DNA of 64,000 nucleotides from Choristoneura fumiferana (GCF_025370935.1 NC_133472.1:7366496-7430495), one strand, 5' to 3'. Counted from the stretch's first letter, positions 45,199-58,075 are shown. Numbers and translations are program-made. The notes: generated from the sequence alone by a model not told the origin.

Positions 45199-48100
45199 CT
45201 GTGAAAAGAAAGACTAATTAACTACAGGAAATTTATATACAGTTCGACGTAAACTAACGTCTGTAGGTACATCTGATTATATACTGTTATAGCATCCCCG
45301 CTTAGACTACAACAGCAGCTCATGTAGTATTTACTATCTTTTTACACTTTTACATGCCTTTAAACGGCAGTAATATAATTTTACAATAGAAGTGTTTCGG
45401 CCATTATAATGAAGTAGCGAAGCCATTTTTCAGATAATTAAATAAACTATACCCGTCTCTTTAGTTTAGACATAGTAGATATTTAGCAAAAAAATCTCGA
45501 TCTCTCGATCTCTCGAACGAAAAAACTTAACAAAATCGTAAGGAAACTGGATCTGCCTATATATCTACTAACCATCCGCGCACGTTCTCAGGCGCGTCGC
45601 ATCTCTGAGACTCCTCGTTGTAGACCTCTCCGGCCTGACAACCAAGGTCTCTGGGCTCCACTCCGTTCAGACACACGTAGAAACGTTGGCAGTCGGTTGG
45701 GTGAGCGAACTTAGGGTGGGCCACGGGTTGGCCGAGAGCGTCCACCAGCTGGGCCTTGGGGCATTCGAAGCCATCCTTGGTCTTCTCTGGAAGGTAGAAG
45801 ACAATTTAAGAGATTGCAATGATGTAAAGTGGTATTTTGTGAGATTACTGTAGGTAGGAGCACACTGAGATGCATTTAGTTAACATGTGAGTCTGCAGGA
45901 AATAAAAGAGTTTTACCAGTCCAAGACTGAAAGTCGTAACGCATTCCGCCAGTCATCAAGCTGCCAAACTATTTAACAGGCTGCCCACTGAGTTAAAAAC
46001 TATAACAAATGATTATTTGTTCCAAAAGATGTTAAAATTGTTTTTGTTAAGAAATTGTTTTTATAGCGTGGAAGAAATATTTAATGACGTGACGATATAG
46101 GTTAAGCTTTTTGTAATGTTGTCATGTATATGCTATTTTTTATTTATGTTATTTCAAACACAATACTTGTATTGTTTTTATGAATAAATATATGAATATG
46201 AATATGAACCAAGTAAGTAATCAGTAAGTAAATTGATGATTTTTTTATATAGAAGTTGCTCAACCAAAACTTTAAATTCTGTTAAATTATTGATTATTTT
46301 ATCAGACGGGCAACAAAGTGACTGAATTTTATTTACTTTTAATCCAAATAATACTTCTGTTTAACAATTCTAAACTTTCTTTTCCACCTGTCACAAACAG
46401 TCTAATTTTTTCGCAACGCTCTCTCCACTTCTCGTACTAAGTGGCTCATTTAGATCATTCAGATAGCTTTCAGTTATTATGATGGCACTGAATAAAATAT
46501 ATCGAAGAACAAGAACAACAATTACAATTACTTTATTACCTTATCTCACAACCAGTGCCTGGCTTTGTTAGCCCAATTTTATAACAGGTGACAACTTATT
46601 GATAGCCTTTGGATTACAGACGGCAAATCGTAAAACAAACTTGGCGATAAATTTCTATGTGCCTTGTTACCCAGTCTCTGCCTGAATTAGAATGTCAACT
46701 TGTCTGTGGAAACGTTACTACTATATGCTATAATTATTTGTAATAGCTACTTACTGTCTTGACTGTTGCATCCCTGTCTACCAGCGGAATCGGGCCACAC
46801 GCAAGTACCAGAGTACTCGTCAAAGTGCAGTCCAGCGGTGCACTTGACTTCGATGGCTTCTCCTTCAATGCAGTTGTAGAAGATGTTGCAGACAGACGTG
46901 TCTGGGTGGGCGAAGAAACCGTTGCGGCGCGGGCACACATCAGTCGGCTTCGGGGGCTCTGTGGTAAAAAAAAATGGATAATAGAGAAGTTTGCGCTGTT
47001 AATGCGAGTTGAATTATTGTATCTACATAGATGAAACGGAGTGACACAAATAGAGAGAGATGGAGAAGTCTCGCAAAAGCCGCAACCAGCTTACAAGATA
47101 ATTCATGATTACGACAGGAGTGTACGACTACGCAGATCTGCAATGATAGGCTGAATTTGCTCCGTATCCCATAAAGGAATGCTATTAAAAGCTGAGGCAG
47201 ACCGAAAAGGTTGGCGGGATGACTTGAGAGTGTATAAAATTGAATGACTGAATTATGAGAGGCATTCGTCCAGCCATAGGGCACGTAATAGCTGCGTGCA
47301 GTTGGCCAAGCTTTTTTGTCATGAGTGGACCAATGACATAAAACATAATATTGATGTCCGACATTGTTGACTTAATGCTGCTGGCAGTTAAATACTGCGG
47401 CCCATTGCACTATTGCTACTACGTCACATTTATGGCAGATATAAATAAAAAGTTGAATAAGGCTAGTTTTAATTATATGGTCTATAAAGTGTTCTACGTG
47501 GTTACTGTTTAATGTCGGAGCGAGATATACATATTTTGTTGTCAACAGGAAACAGCCTCAAAACTTATTTTAGAGAGCGTGCAAACATTTCGGCGAAATC
47601 GTCAACGAACACATTAATGCAAGTATTTAACCCCCCACCAAGGTAAATCGGTGACTTTTAAAAAACAGGATTAAGCTGTTATCGAAATCAGCATAATTAC
47701 GTCAGCGTGCGCGGCGACTTTCTTGCAACTTTTGCCAAGTATAAAGGAAATATTAAAATAGTAGAACTCAACTCAAGGCCTTATTAAAATAGCTTTACGC
47801 AAAAACGGCGAGCAGGAAATTTCGTCATTTACGCTAAAAAACGAATGAAAGTTCAATGCTCTAGAAAAAAAAACACCGTCCGATTGCTAGCAAGGTCTAA
47901 ATTTTAGTAAGGCGCGCTAAGCGGGCGATTCTAGTGAAATCATGATTGTCCATATCGCCACGTGTGACATCAAAGTGCCAACATTCTTTAACGTCGAGAC
48001 TGTGCATTTGCATTTGAATTAAGTTATTCGACTCACGATTCGAACAAGGAAACTGCACGTATTGGCTGGTTTTTATGGAATTATATTGCGGCATTTAAGC

Positions 48101-51100
48101 ATACAAATTCTATACTTATTACAATTTAAGCGTTTCTTAAACAGTTGATTTCTTACGATAACAAATTTGAATGACTACCTCTACTAATCGTTGATCGTAG
48201 GACTACCTACATGAATTTCTGCGAGGTACAGTCGAGACCACCAGTCGACCTAGAAAGTCAGTTGAGCGCGTTTGACCTCGTGTCAAAGGTAGACGGGACA
48301 CCTTCACTTCGCTGTATACTTGTACCTACCTACATACCTACCTAGGCAGACAGGAACTATACCGGCCTTTAAAACACCTTTTACTCGAGATACGGAAACT
48401 TATCAAGATCGTGTTATCGTTCAAGAGAACATTTTTTTTAGAAATGGTCAGGAAGAGATTTCTGGAAATGTAACGACACCCAATAAATATTCGAAGGCTA
48501 TTGGAATTCAATTTAAGTTAAGATTTCGGACTACTTTATACTTTAAATTCTATTGCTTCGTGAATATGATCCCTTAGTTAAAGGTCTACTTACGGAGCTC
48601 AGTCCTGTCGCCACAGTCTACATTGAAGGGTTGGTCACATTTGTTGATCTTTCTGATGGTAGGGTCGAACACTAGACCGTCGGGGCACAGTTTGGTGGTC
48701 ACCGCGCCGTCGACGCATTCATAATACTTGTCACACTGCCTTTCATCTTCGTACTGGCCATCTTTGGCCGGGCACTTGAATTGGGCACCTGGGAAGAAAA
48801 AAAACAATTAGAATCCTATTTTTTTAATCCGCTATTCTGGTATTAAGAACAACAAAACAGATGCCATCACAGAGGCGTTCACAATTCATGATTTACTGCG
48901 TAAGAAGAGGGTAGAAAGAGATGGTTTCTTTCTACCCTCGTCTTACGGAGTTTGACAGAAAAAAGTAAAAATGATTGAGATTCCAGGTTTTTTAGGCATG
49001 ACATCATCGGCATTTTCCCGAATAGTGTCGATTTTTGAATTACTTAAAACTTCAAAAACAATTTAAGCTTTAGGCGGATCATCAAACGATTGTGACTTTG
49101 GCGATTCTGACTAAATAAATCTAATAGGTTTCCTGAGTCTACTAAGTAACGTCAGTGTCACATGCTATAGATAAAATTTTCTTAGGTGCCTCTAAGAAGT
49201 GGAAAGCAAAATATTTAATCATCGATTTTTTAATTTACTTTTCTTACTTGATCATCAGAGGTTTTATAAGGAAGGACAATTAAAAATTTTGATACGTTGA
49301 GCTATGAGTAAGCAGGTAGGTATTCATTAAGGACACGCCCAATCTAGTTATAGAAATGGCGTAGGCGAAGACAATGTCGTAACAATAGAAACCAAGACAA
49401 TTCAATAGGTACGCGTGGGTTAAATTTCCAAGATGACTAAGCTATCGAGAGTTATCGCGGCACATAACGAGGGACCTTTTCTCTATATTAACACTTATTT
49501 CTTGTTCAGACGTTTGCTGGTTTTAGCAGTATTTTCTGCAACTCAACAGTTCTTTGCGTCTATTTTGCGTGATGGGCTATAGGCAGTATTCAAGCCAGCC
49601 CAGTCCAAAATTGAAAGTGGGATCACATCAATATTGAATTGTAAATACTTTGATACCGGTAAATTCCAAGTATTTTGACAACAATGTGCTGTCAGGTTAC
49701 GAAGTCGCGTATTACGTACTATGAAGATTCATTCATCCCACGTTCGTACTCGTAGTTACGCAGCCCACCTACCTATATAATCATCTCGTGTTGCACGCCA
49801 ATTTCGCAACCGAACGTTCAAGAAAAAACAAACTCGAAATATCGGTGAAAGTTGGCCCGAGTCGTCGTTAATTTTATAGCATATAAGGTTTTCAGAATTT
49901 ATGTAACGTTCTAAGGCGTGAAGGTGTTGGCGCAAGTTTAATTTGATCGAGTTCACGTTCATTATTTCAAGCTATCGTTCCACTAAAAGTAGGTACGTAA
50001 ACTAAGAAAAATACGAAATTTTTATCGGGTATTCTTGGGTATTCTTCTTACAACATAAACGAAAGAAGACTAGGTAGCTTTCTGGAATTTCAATTCACAG
50101 ATGTGGGTCATTTGATTGATTTATAAAAAAATAGGCCCAGTCAAACTGAGGGTGCCGTACAGAAAGTGCAAAATATATGTAGGTAGTCTACAAAATCACA
50201 AAAAATTAAAGTGATGTTCAAGTTCACACCGTATTAAATTATAAAATTTCAGCCGTCCGTCTAGTGATAGACAGACTCAGGACAGCGTAGTGATATTAAT
50301 AGGGTTCTGTTTGCTACTCTTCGGGTAAGGATCCCTAAAATTATTATGTATATTTTTGTTTTAATAGTTAATGTTTTAGAATCGGAACGAAATTGTCGGA
50401 TGTAATTGTATACATCCGATTCATTGAATATCGATTTTAAATTTTCCAGGCAAGGTTAATACAAATATACATGAATAGTTAGACTATTATAGTAATATAT
50501 AGTTACAACTCCTGAAATAATAAATATCAAGTAATACTTATAATGTACCTTCTTGTTGGAAGCACAAACAAAGCACAAATGACTCATTCATTATTTAAAA
50601 AATAGGTACTTGAATAAATTATAGTCTATAGTAGTGTAGGAAATGAAGCAAGTTGTTGTATGGAGACCCATGCATTAATTTCTCAGTCGATGAAATTTTG
50701 CTTGCTTATTGTATAGTATGAGCCGAACTAACATAAATATCCAAAAAAAACACTCCTAAGTTAGGTATTTATACGTAAAAATAAAAAAAAAAATATAAAC
50801 ATATATTGATCTGTTCAAAATTATTTTACCAAATAAGTCATTTATATCAGTATGTGATACTAGAAAAAAATCTAAAACTTGTCGAACATGAGAATATTTT
50901 TTTTATGATAATTCCTTTTTTGACGCCCATTTTCATCGGAAAATTGCTCGGTTTTTTTTTCTTCTTATATGATCTTAGAATGTAATTTGGCGTAGTGGGT
51001 AAGAAAATCCAAAAAAATGCATACCCAAATTTATGTATTTTAGAACTATTAAAAACTGAGAGTGGAAAATTTCTCAGCCTGATTTCTTTTTAAATATATA

Positions 51101-54100
51101 CTAAGTAGTCACGTATACACTTAAATCCAAAATATCCAAAAAAAAAACCGCTTGTACACCCCGCTCCCTACACACTGCTCCCGATATGTTTAGTTTTTAA
51201 TACGCTCGTTATTTTTTTGGATGTTTTTATAGTTGAATTCAAGAAAACTGTGAACTTAATTCAATAAATAAAATGGATAGAGAAATTTTCCACAGCGAGT
51301 ACAAAGGCAATTTCTGAAAATAGTATAGTTACATGGTATTTTTTTTTATTTTCACTTTGTAGGTATTAAACGGCAATAAAATGGCATTCCAATGAAAAAA
51401 TTAGACGGAGCAATTTTCTGGTCCAAGAAACGTCATATTTCATTCATGCTGGGATTTTTTTTATTGATACCTACTTCATATATTGTTGCAATACGTTACA
51501 TGAATATGTCCGGTGAAGAAAGTCTGAACGGAACATTTTTCCGTAAAAATATATTAACGATTTAAGACTTTAGGTATTTACTTAAATCCTATTATAATTA
51601 TTCTTTGGAAATTTATACAATACTTTTTATTTATTGATACTTTACCATACTGTAAAGTTTTCTTCTGGCTGAGGAATTACTGTTGGGGTCCACTACCTTT
51701 ATTTCCTACACTAATAGGTACAAGATAAAAAGTGGTTGGTTTTCGGGATCTGGAGACAAAACGCTACTAAAATCATGGCTATAGTTTTAATACCCTACAC
51801 GTTTGTGTCAATGAAAATTTTCAAATATATAAATGAGATAATGTACTATGAATTATACCCAACACTGCAGAAGTAATACATAGGGGATTTGGGGGAATAC
51901 AAATGCAACGCGAGCTAAGAAACCCGTATAACTAAATAATAATTACGTGCAGAGAATAGGTACGCTTCAAAAAAGATCACCTGGTTGCGACCACAAGATC
52001 CCAAACTGACTTAGCGACATTAATTGGTGTTTAGCCTCGTTAAAAACAGTACTGAGGGGTACTTTTGCTGGTGATATCAGGATAGATCCTTCAAATCGTA
52101 TTTCCTAACCTGTACACGTAGATGCATTGTTAACACATGATTATATCGACGCTATTGCAACGCTCTGACGCAACTGAGAAGTGAAAGTGAAGTCCCAGTT
52201 ACAACACTGCATCGCCACTGCATCGGGTCGGGTTAGGAGTGACCCCTTGATCGCTAATCATTGACCAGTCACACTAGTTGAATGTCAATATGACACGAGA
52301 CTCCGAACATTGGAGTAATTATTTATATAGTTTCCCGCGTCGCTTCAACCCGCGATGTACAATTAGCGTCAAAAGTAGCGGGTCGCTTTTTGACTTTGTC
52401 GTTGTAGCACTTGTCAAATTTCTATGGTGTTAAGTATGTTGTTGTAAAACGACAAAGTACAAAAGTATGCAGCTACTTTTGATGCTGACCGTACTCCATG
52501 GCTAAGGCTAGCATTGTGTAAGGCTGGCGTCGTCGTGTAAGCGACGTGTGAAGAGTTCTACACAAAGTTATATGCCAGCACTACTTAATCGATAAAACGT
52601 GTACGATAAAAACTAGCCAAGTGCGAGTCCGACTCGCGCACGAAGGGTCCCGTACAAACAAGGGCGAAGATATCGACACGGCCAAAGTTACAAAAATATG
52701 TATACACGACTTTATGCACTTAACATTAAGGCCGTGTATACATATTTTTGCAACTTTGGCCGTGTCGATATCTTTGCCCTTGACTGTACCATCTATACAA
52801 CACTAGACATTAGCAAAAAACGGCCACAGTTGTACATATCTGTGAAAATTTCAACTGTCTAACTATCACGGTTCATGAGATACAGCCTGGTGACAGACGG
52901 ACGGACGGACAGCGAAGTAATAGGGTTTCCGTTTTTACCCTTTGGGTACGGAACCCTAAAAATCGAGGAGGACTGCGACGTGTGAACAGCCAGAGTCTGA
53001 TTGATACGAAACTTAATGTCGATTATGTGTTTAGTGGCCGTAACATTCGCAATCGCATTCACCATCTCTTTCTATACCCTTGTTATACCGTGTGACAGAA
53101 GAAGTGGTGAAAACGATTATGATTCCAAGTGTGTTAGGCAATAAGGCCTCAGCAGGGCTACTACGAAATTCGAAAATCAAACTTAGTGTCGTTCGGTTCC
53201 TCTGACACTTATACTATTTAATACGAGAGCGAGAGGGACGGTACGATACGAACTTCGATTTTCGAACTTCGGAGTAGGCCCTCTGGTCGTCCAGTATGGC
53301 ATTAATTGTAAACGAAAGTCTGTTTTTAAGGAAGAAAATTTAAAGATCCACATACGTGCATCTCGTTGATATTCTAAAATGTAAGTACGGTTCAAAACTA
53401 TCAGATTGATTTGTGTCTAAGTTATCACGTGTTATCTCTTAGTGTGAAATATATTTATCGGGCGGACTTCATGCAGTAAAAGAAAAGTTTATGAACTGAA
53501 CTGTTTTAAAGATCCTGTTTGTAAAATTAAATACGAGTATGTAATTATAAACTTGAGGTACCTATACATTTGATTATGTGTCATAGTTCAAATGGATCAT
53601 ATAAATAGAGGTAATGATTAGCGTGAATCATATAATGCCGGGTAGCGACAATAATGTTAATTCTATGCCAATAGTTTTAATATTCATAAAATGAGTCTCT
53701 AATAAACTAGCCTGATGGATTTAAAATGACATGCCTTATTTCTTGCTTCGTAATTTATGTAAGTAACAATAAGTTTTCCAATATAGCGCAAATGACTCGT
53801 TTCTCAAAAAGTTGTCCATTTCCAGTTGTTGTTCACTTATATAAACAAAATCTGACGCTATTTCAACGCAAAACATATTATGTTTAATTATATAAAAAAA
53901 CTTTGTGGTAAAGGTGATAAAAATCAGATAATCTTTGTTGTTGGATCCAATAGAGTTTCAATGTAGTTACAAAATTGCGATTTTTTCCTCACAAGATTTC
54001 GTGAAGTTTTCCTGGCGTCAAGAAATTTAGGATGTTTTATGCAGGTCGTGTTTTATGATCTCGTCCTTAGTGTTAATAATTTCTTGACAAAACTGATTTC

Positions 54101-56434
54101 TTGGCAATTTCAAGACGGGACACTTTTTTGAGAAATTTATCAATACTAGTATATTTATAATACTAAAAGCTTTCAAGTTATTAGATGTATCAACGTACCT
54201 ATCTAATTTTCAGAGAGCCACTTATTTAAATTTCATCATCAACTTACTACTAGAATTAACTTGGTCTTTATTCCGAAATATCAATTTCTAATATAGCCAT
54301 CAATTTCTAATATAGCCTAGACAAATGATTGAATCTTAAGAATGAATATTAAGCTTCAGGTATATCTCTATATATCTTCTGTGAAAGTAGGTACATTGTA
54401 TAATTATGCTGTACAACGCTCTATTATGTTTACATGAGAAACAATTAAAGCATTCGTAGATTTTATTAATAGATGTACCTACAAAACAATCGAGTTACGG
54501 TCATTGAAATCTTAACTTTTTACTTAGAATGCAGAAACTCATCGACGTATACCTATTCATAATCAAACCATTAATGACCTAAGTGTCTAATTATCAGATG
54601 CAAATTACACCACCCAAACTGGTTGATAATAGTCATACTTGATGAGCGTGTCTAAGCACCCTGTTTTGTAACCTATCAGACTTATAAATTTAAGACATTG
54701 TAGTAGCCATTAGGTACTTTTTTTACGGAAATATCTCTTTTTACAAATCCATTAGCCCTATGGATTTCAAAACAAAATGGCGCTTACAAAATTACCAATA
54801 TTTGCGTAAACTTTTAATACGCGGAGTGTCAACATAGTTGCGGTTTGAAGAAATTTCTCATTCGAGAAATAAGTGAATGTCAATGTCAAACCCGCAAAAT
54901 GGAGAGTTATTGCTCTACTATTCTGTGTTAAATCAAGTTTACAATGCAGTCCATAGTGAAATTCTATCGCCTCTATTCACTATGTTTTTGTGTTTAATTG
55001 ACAATTGCTAAAAAGCTAAATGATCTAAGCGCCACCTTTGTGAAAAATTTGAAACACAGCTCAAATGACGGAGAAAAAATTCACTGATTCAAACTTCGAA
55101 CATCAAACTTCCGTACTCAATATCTCAAAACATGTCGCTTAGATCAATTAGCCTTATAACCGTGGAACCGTTAGCGTTTGAATATCTATTAGTTTCCACC
55201 TACAGATGATAATATGAAGGTAGAAGTAAACGAGGACTTTAAAAATCTACCCTCATTTTAACTTCTCTTGTTAAAATTGGTTGAGAGCTTGGTATTCTAC
55301 CACAGTTTGTGCATTGTTACAATTTGATGCAGTGACCAGGGTGAAATGCATTCCTGACACCTTTCGAGGTTCATTGAACTATGACAATGTGTTACGCTGC
55401 TACGTAGCTACCGATCTAAGTAGGCTACCTCGCAGACTGAATACGAAATAATATAATTCAAGACCAAACTTTTATAGACATGGGCAGTGTAAATAAAGTT
55501 GTATTATATATCCACAGTTGGCAATATTTTGCATCCCAAGACGTTTAATAAGCCAAGTTCCTTAAAATTGCAACCAACAAAATTACAGGAATTATCTAAC
55601 GTGTTCATAATTAATGCAATGCACCGGATTATTAATGTATTACGTTGCATAATCGTCAGTGATAAGAGTTTGTAATTACTATTTGCTTGAACTTCATTGC
55701 TATGCAGAAACGAATCATCATTCATACCTACATACAAATGCGCACAAACTGTTTTCAAGAGATTTTTTTTCCATTTACGAATTAAAATTATAGATTAAAT
55801 TTCTTTACGTGACATAATGAAGGCTCATACTTTTTATGTACCTAATCATTTGGGACTATTATATAATCTTCTCGCAATATTTGTCGTCCGACTTAAAGGT
55901 CACAGAACTAGTTTTAGTTACCTACTTACGAAGAAAACCACCTATACCTGGTTAAGCTTTTTTTAGCTTTAGTAAAGAGATTTAAAAATATATATATATA
56001 TCAATTACTATGCAAAGTAGGGGTTAGTTTGAGCATAACATGTGCAGTACCATTTTGAAATGACTTACTCATGATGACTATTTTGAATTAACACTAACTT
56101 ATTTAACTAAACGGGAATTTAAAAAAAAACATAAAACACGCGCGTTGATGTCTTTAACAACGTACCCACATAATAAAAACGCAGTCGTTTCAACAAAACA
56201 TAATAATTCGCCAAAGTCACAAAAGCTTATAATTTAAGACCCGTAAAGCTATAAATTTGCCACGTAGAAAAAGGCATTCAATTTCAATAGCTTTACAGTC
56301 TCGCTATGCGATTAACATAGTGCAAGCTTAAAAGTATCAGGCCGGTTAGGATGCCATAACTTTTGAACTTCCATTTAAAAAAAGAACTTACTGGCTAGTG
56401 CAGCGACCGCCGCCATTACGATGAACACTTTCAT
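45141..56434 (-). CDS. obst-A: Obstructor-A / CPAP3-A1 chitin-binding cuticle protein (5 exons, 237 aa)
   Basis: Exons 56434-56392, 48788-48594, 46958-46755, 45786-45573 and 45198-45141 join to 714 nt with GT–AG introns and consistent phases. Residues 1–14 (MKVFIVMAAVAALA) form a signal peptide. Three CBM14 domains follow, with cysteines at 20/33/39/49/65/73, 88/103/109/119/132/143 and 156/180/186/197/210/219, then an Ala/Pro-rich tail. The segments KCDQPFNVDCGDRTEL, CPRRNGFFAHPD, CNIFYNCIEG and GLHFDEYSGTCVWPD are those I recognise from obstructor-A; total length matches the Drosophila protein as I recall it. Known role in Drosophila: a secreted chitin binder that scaffolds the assembly zone of new cuticle and chitin-modifying enzymes. 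The neighbouring minus-strand CPAP3 gene is its duplicate. Confidence 0.94.
45573..45786 (-). CDS. obst-A: obst-A exon 4: chitin-binding domain 3
   Basis: Acceptor CTTCCAG, donor GTTAGT. Encodes KKTKDGFECPKAQ… to CDAPENVRG plus the first two bases of the last cysteine codon (TG|C). Confidence 0.93.
45915..46207 (+). mobile_element. LINE 3' fragment in obst-A intron 3
   Basis: The frame 45930-46100 reads …THSASHQAAKLFNRLPTELK… and FYSVEEIFNDVTI before a stop: a non-LTR reverse-transcriptase C-terminus. The 3' UTR ends in ATGAATATGAATATGAA repeats. Antisense to obst-A. Confidence 0.75.
46755..46958 (-). CDS. obst-A: obst-A exon 3: complete chitin-binding domain 2
   Basis: Acceptor TTACCACAG, donor GTAAGT. 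Encodes QPPKPTDVCPRRNGFFAHPD… to GCNSQD, the most distinctive obst-A segment. Confidence 0.94.
47186..47285 (+). mobile_element. RTE-like LINE remnant in obst-A intron 2
   Basis: ggcagaccgaaaagg…tggcgggatgacttgagag resembles the RTE segment GRPKRWRDDL, followed with frameshifts by gaggcattcgtccagcc. Confidence 0.4.
48594..48788 (-). CDS. obst-A: obst-A exon 2: complete chitin-binding domain 1
   Basis: Acceptor TTCCCAG, donor GTAAGT. Encodes SAQFKCPAKDGQYEDERQC… to DCGDRTEL: all six cysteines of domain 1 in one exon. Confidence 0.93.
48899..49012. repeat. Short hairpin repeat (gagggtagaaagagatgg)
   Basis: taagaagagggtagaaag…ctttctaccctcgtctta forms a hairpin; the tail (tttgacagaa…tgattgagattcc) resembles the repeat at 53030-53150. 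Confidence 0.5.
50634..51711. mobile_element. 1.08-kb fold-back element in obst-A intron 1
   Basis: Ends GTGTAGGAAATGAAG and, inverted, GTGTAGGAAATAAAG, flanked by TA at 50632-50633 and 51712-51713. The interior is a degenerate inverted repeat centred near 51175: motifs ggaaaattgctcgg (50939) and ggaaaatttctcag (51063) on the left face gagaaattttcc (51282) and gagcaattttct (51407) on the right at equal distances, spaced about 125 bp in each arm. No coding capacity. Confidence 0.7.
52357..52494. mobile_element. 138-bp palindromic MITE, GTAC…GTCAAAAGTAGC type
   Basis: gtacaattagcgtcaaaagtagc…ctttgtcgtt mirrors aacgacaaag…gctacttttgatgctgaccgtac. Compatible with a TA target. Confidence 0.75.
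52608..52962 (+). mobile_element. GGCCAAG…GGAACCCTAAAAA repeat carrying a MITE
   Basis: aactagccaagtgcgagtcc…cgaagggtcccgtac before the MITE and ccatctata…cggacggacggacag…tacggaaccctaaaaa after it. Confidence 0.7.
52655..52786. mobile_element. 132-bp family A MITE, copy 3, nested
   Basis: Same length and arms as 101-232. TA at 52653-52654 and 52787-52788. The unfilled site GGTTCCGTACCAT is seen in the related repeat at 39598-39905, confirming insertion at TA. Confidence 0.88.
53030..53152. repeat. Dispersed repeat, inverted copy of 36987-37090
   Basis: tcgcattcaccatctctttctataccc…gtgacagaa…agtggtgaaaacgattatgattcc…ataaggcctc. A family C MITE begins directly at its right end. Confidence 0.6.
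53154..53282. mobile_element. Family C palindromic MITE, copy 3
   Basis: AGGGCTACTACGAAATTCGAAAATC and the inverse of its right arm (cgatacgaacttcgattttcgaacttcggagtaggccct). Confidence 0.8.
54280..54317 (+). repeat. Exact 19-bp tandem duplication
   Basis: atcaatttctaatatagcc occurs twice in a row. Confidence 0.9.
56392..56434 (-). CDS. obst-A: obst-A exon 1: start codon and signal peptide
   Basis: Starts in a favourable context (CAACCATGA) and ends at donor GTAAGT after the first base of a serine codon (phase 1), the same phase as exon 1 of the paralogue. It is followed by a 7.6-kb intron. Confidence 0.9.
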
Positions 56435-56514
56435 GGTTGCTGTTGTAATTTAAAAAAGTATTTAAAAAAAAAAGTGACTAGATTTCAGTCCGACTTGATA
56501 GCCGGCGCTGGCGC

Positions 56515-56520
56515 AACTGA
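56515..56520 (-). promoter_or_regulatory. Candidate initiator of obst-A
   Basis: TCAGTT on the minus strand matches the arthropod initiator (TCAGT) and would give an 84-nt 5' UTR. No TATA box sits 30 bp upstream; the sequence there is CpG-rich. Short motif, so uncertain. Confidence 0.3.
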
Positions 56521-58036
56521 CGGACGGACGCGGCGCGCGCGCCTTTTCTTCCCTCGCAGCAAACCGGTATACTACTCAAATCATTTACAAACACCCGACA
56601 AAACCTTTCCTTCATAAACTTTAGGTACATTTTCGCACCCATTAGTGGTAATTGAGTCTCGATTATATTTCTAGCTGAAACAATTTAAAATATTTAGGGT
56701 CCTAATCAGTAGGTCGTTAACTAAATATTTGCGTCAGTCATAATCATAAGCGTAATTTATGTAATCAAGATTTATTATGCGGTTGACGGATAAAAATTTG
56801 CGTTTTGTTTAACGAGATAAATGAGCACAATTGGAGAAATAATTAGCTAATTTAAATGCTGCGGTTTATTTTATCATCCTCTCGCTGTCTACCGAGGTTC
56901 CGCTCATGAAACTGTAGGTATATACTTTACTAATCATTTTTAACCTCCTGTGTCCGTATTGACTTTGGTAAAATTTCACAATTAGTATTGTAATACTTCC
57001 TTTTAACCTCCTGGGGTTCAAAGTGATAATACTAGTACATATTGTTAGCAATAGAAATTACATCTTTTGAAAAAGGAATAAAGCGTCATTTTCTCTTTAT
57101 CATTCATTACAAAAATATAAATTCAACTTTATCTATGAGACATTAAGTTTTAAATTTCGATGTCATATTTTGTTGTATGATGGGACGCAGGAGGATAATT
57201 ATGTATGTTAATCTACCCAATTTAATGAATTTTCTTTGGTTAACTTATTTTATTTTTCAACCACATTTGTACACCATAAGCTTAAGGCTATGGAATGGAA
57301 TATTATTTTACTATGTTAAAAATGTTTGCATGCTTGGTTCATTAAGCAGAATGTATTGAATTTATATTAAATATCTACAACGTGACATTGTAATGGGTAC
57401 TACATTCTCGCAAATAAATGATTTATGTCCCAACGTACTTGTTATGCCGAAAATTTTAAGCAGTGCAAATTCTACAGTGAAATAATGTTGAAATAATATT
57501 CAAATTCACTATTTATGTTATAAAAAGGCAGAACTTACCTAATAAGCAATTATCTACTGCAATTCAAGACCTTAGTAACTCAAGGGGAAATTGTGCTCTT
57601 TTTTCACCATTGTTCTTATCTTAACCTGCGACCCTAAGAGAAGTACCCTAAAGGGTAATCTTGGTCAGTGGGGTCAACTCAGTCCAGGTTTTACTATAGC
57701 ATTGAAATTATGGCACATTTTTATACGGGTTGCTTTAGCTGTCCGCGCCCACGTGTTTGTGTATTTTATTAGTTGTTTTCATATAATAATAATAATAATA
57801 AATTTATATGTTTCAACAAATAGGATGGTTGGCATACCTTTGTACCTTTTTTGAGACTGCCTATAATAGTAGGTATAAAATACCTGTATCAGGCAATCCC
57901 GCTCCTCCAAAGTTAGTACATAATATTATAATTAAGTTCCCTTAGGGTAGGTATTTGTGAACCTATTTAAATTTAAATGATTACAACTTACTTTAAAGGT
58001 TACAGTACCTTATACTTAATTTACAGTAACTTACTA

Positions 58037-58075
58037 ATGTGTGTGTGCGTGTGCGGGTGCGGGTGCGCGCGTGTA
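58037..58075 (+). repeat. GT/GC-rich simple repeat
   Basis: Alternating tgtgtgtgcgtgtgcgggtgcgggtgcgcgcgtgt. Confidence 0.85.

Noticed and set aside
48789..48807. Methionine start MFFFFP before obst-A domain 1
   Set aside because: It is translated polypyrimidine tract of the acceptor; the signal peptide exon at 56434-56392 joins in phase.
57591..57854. 87-aa hydrophobic open frame
   Set aside because: It ends in (ATA)n-derived isoleucines and has no recognisable domain, splice sites or composition shift.
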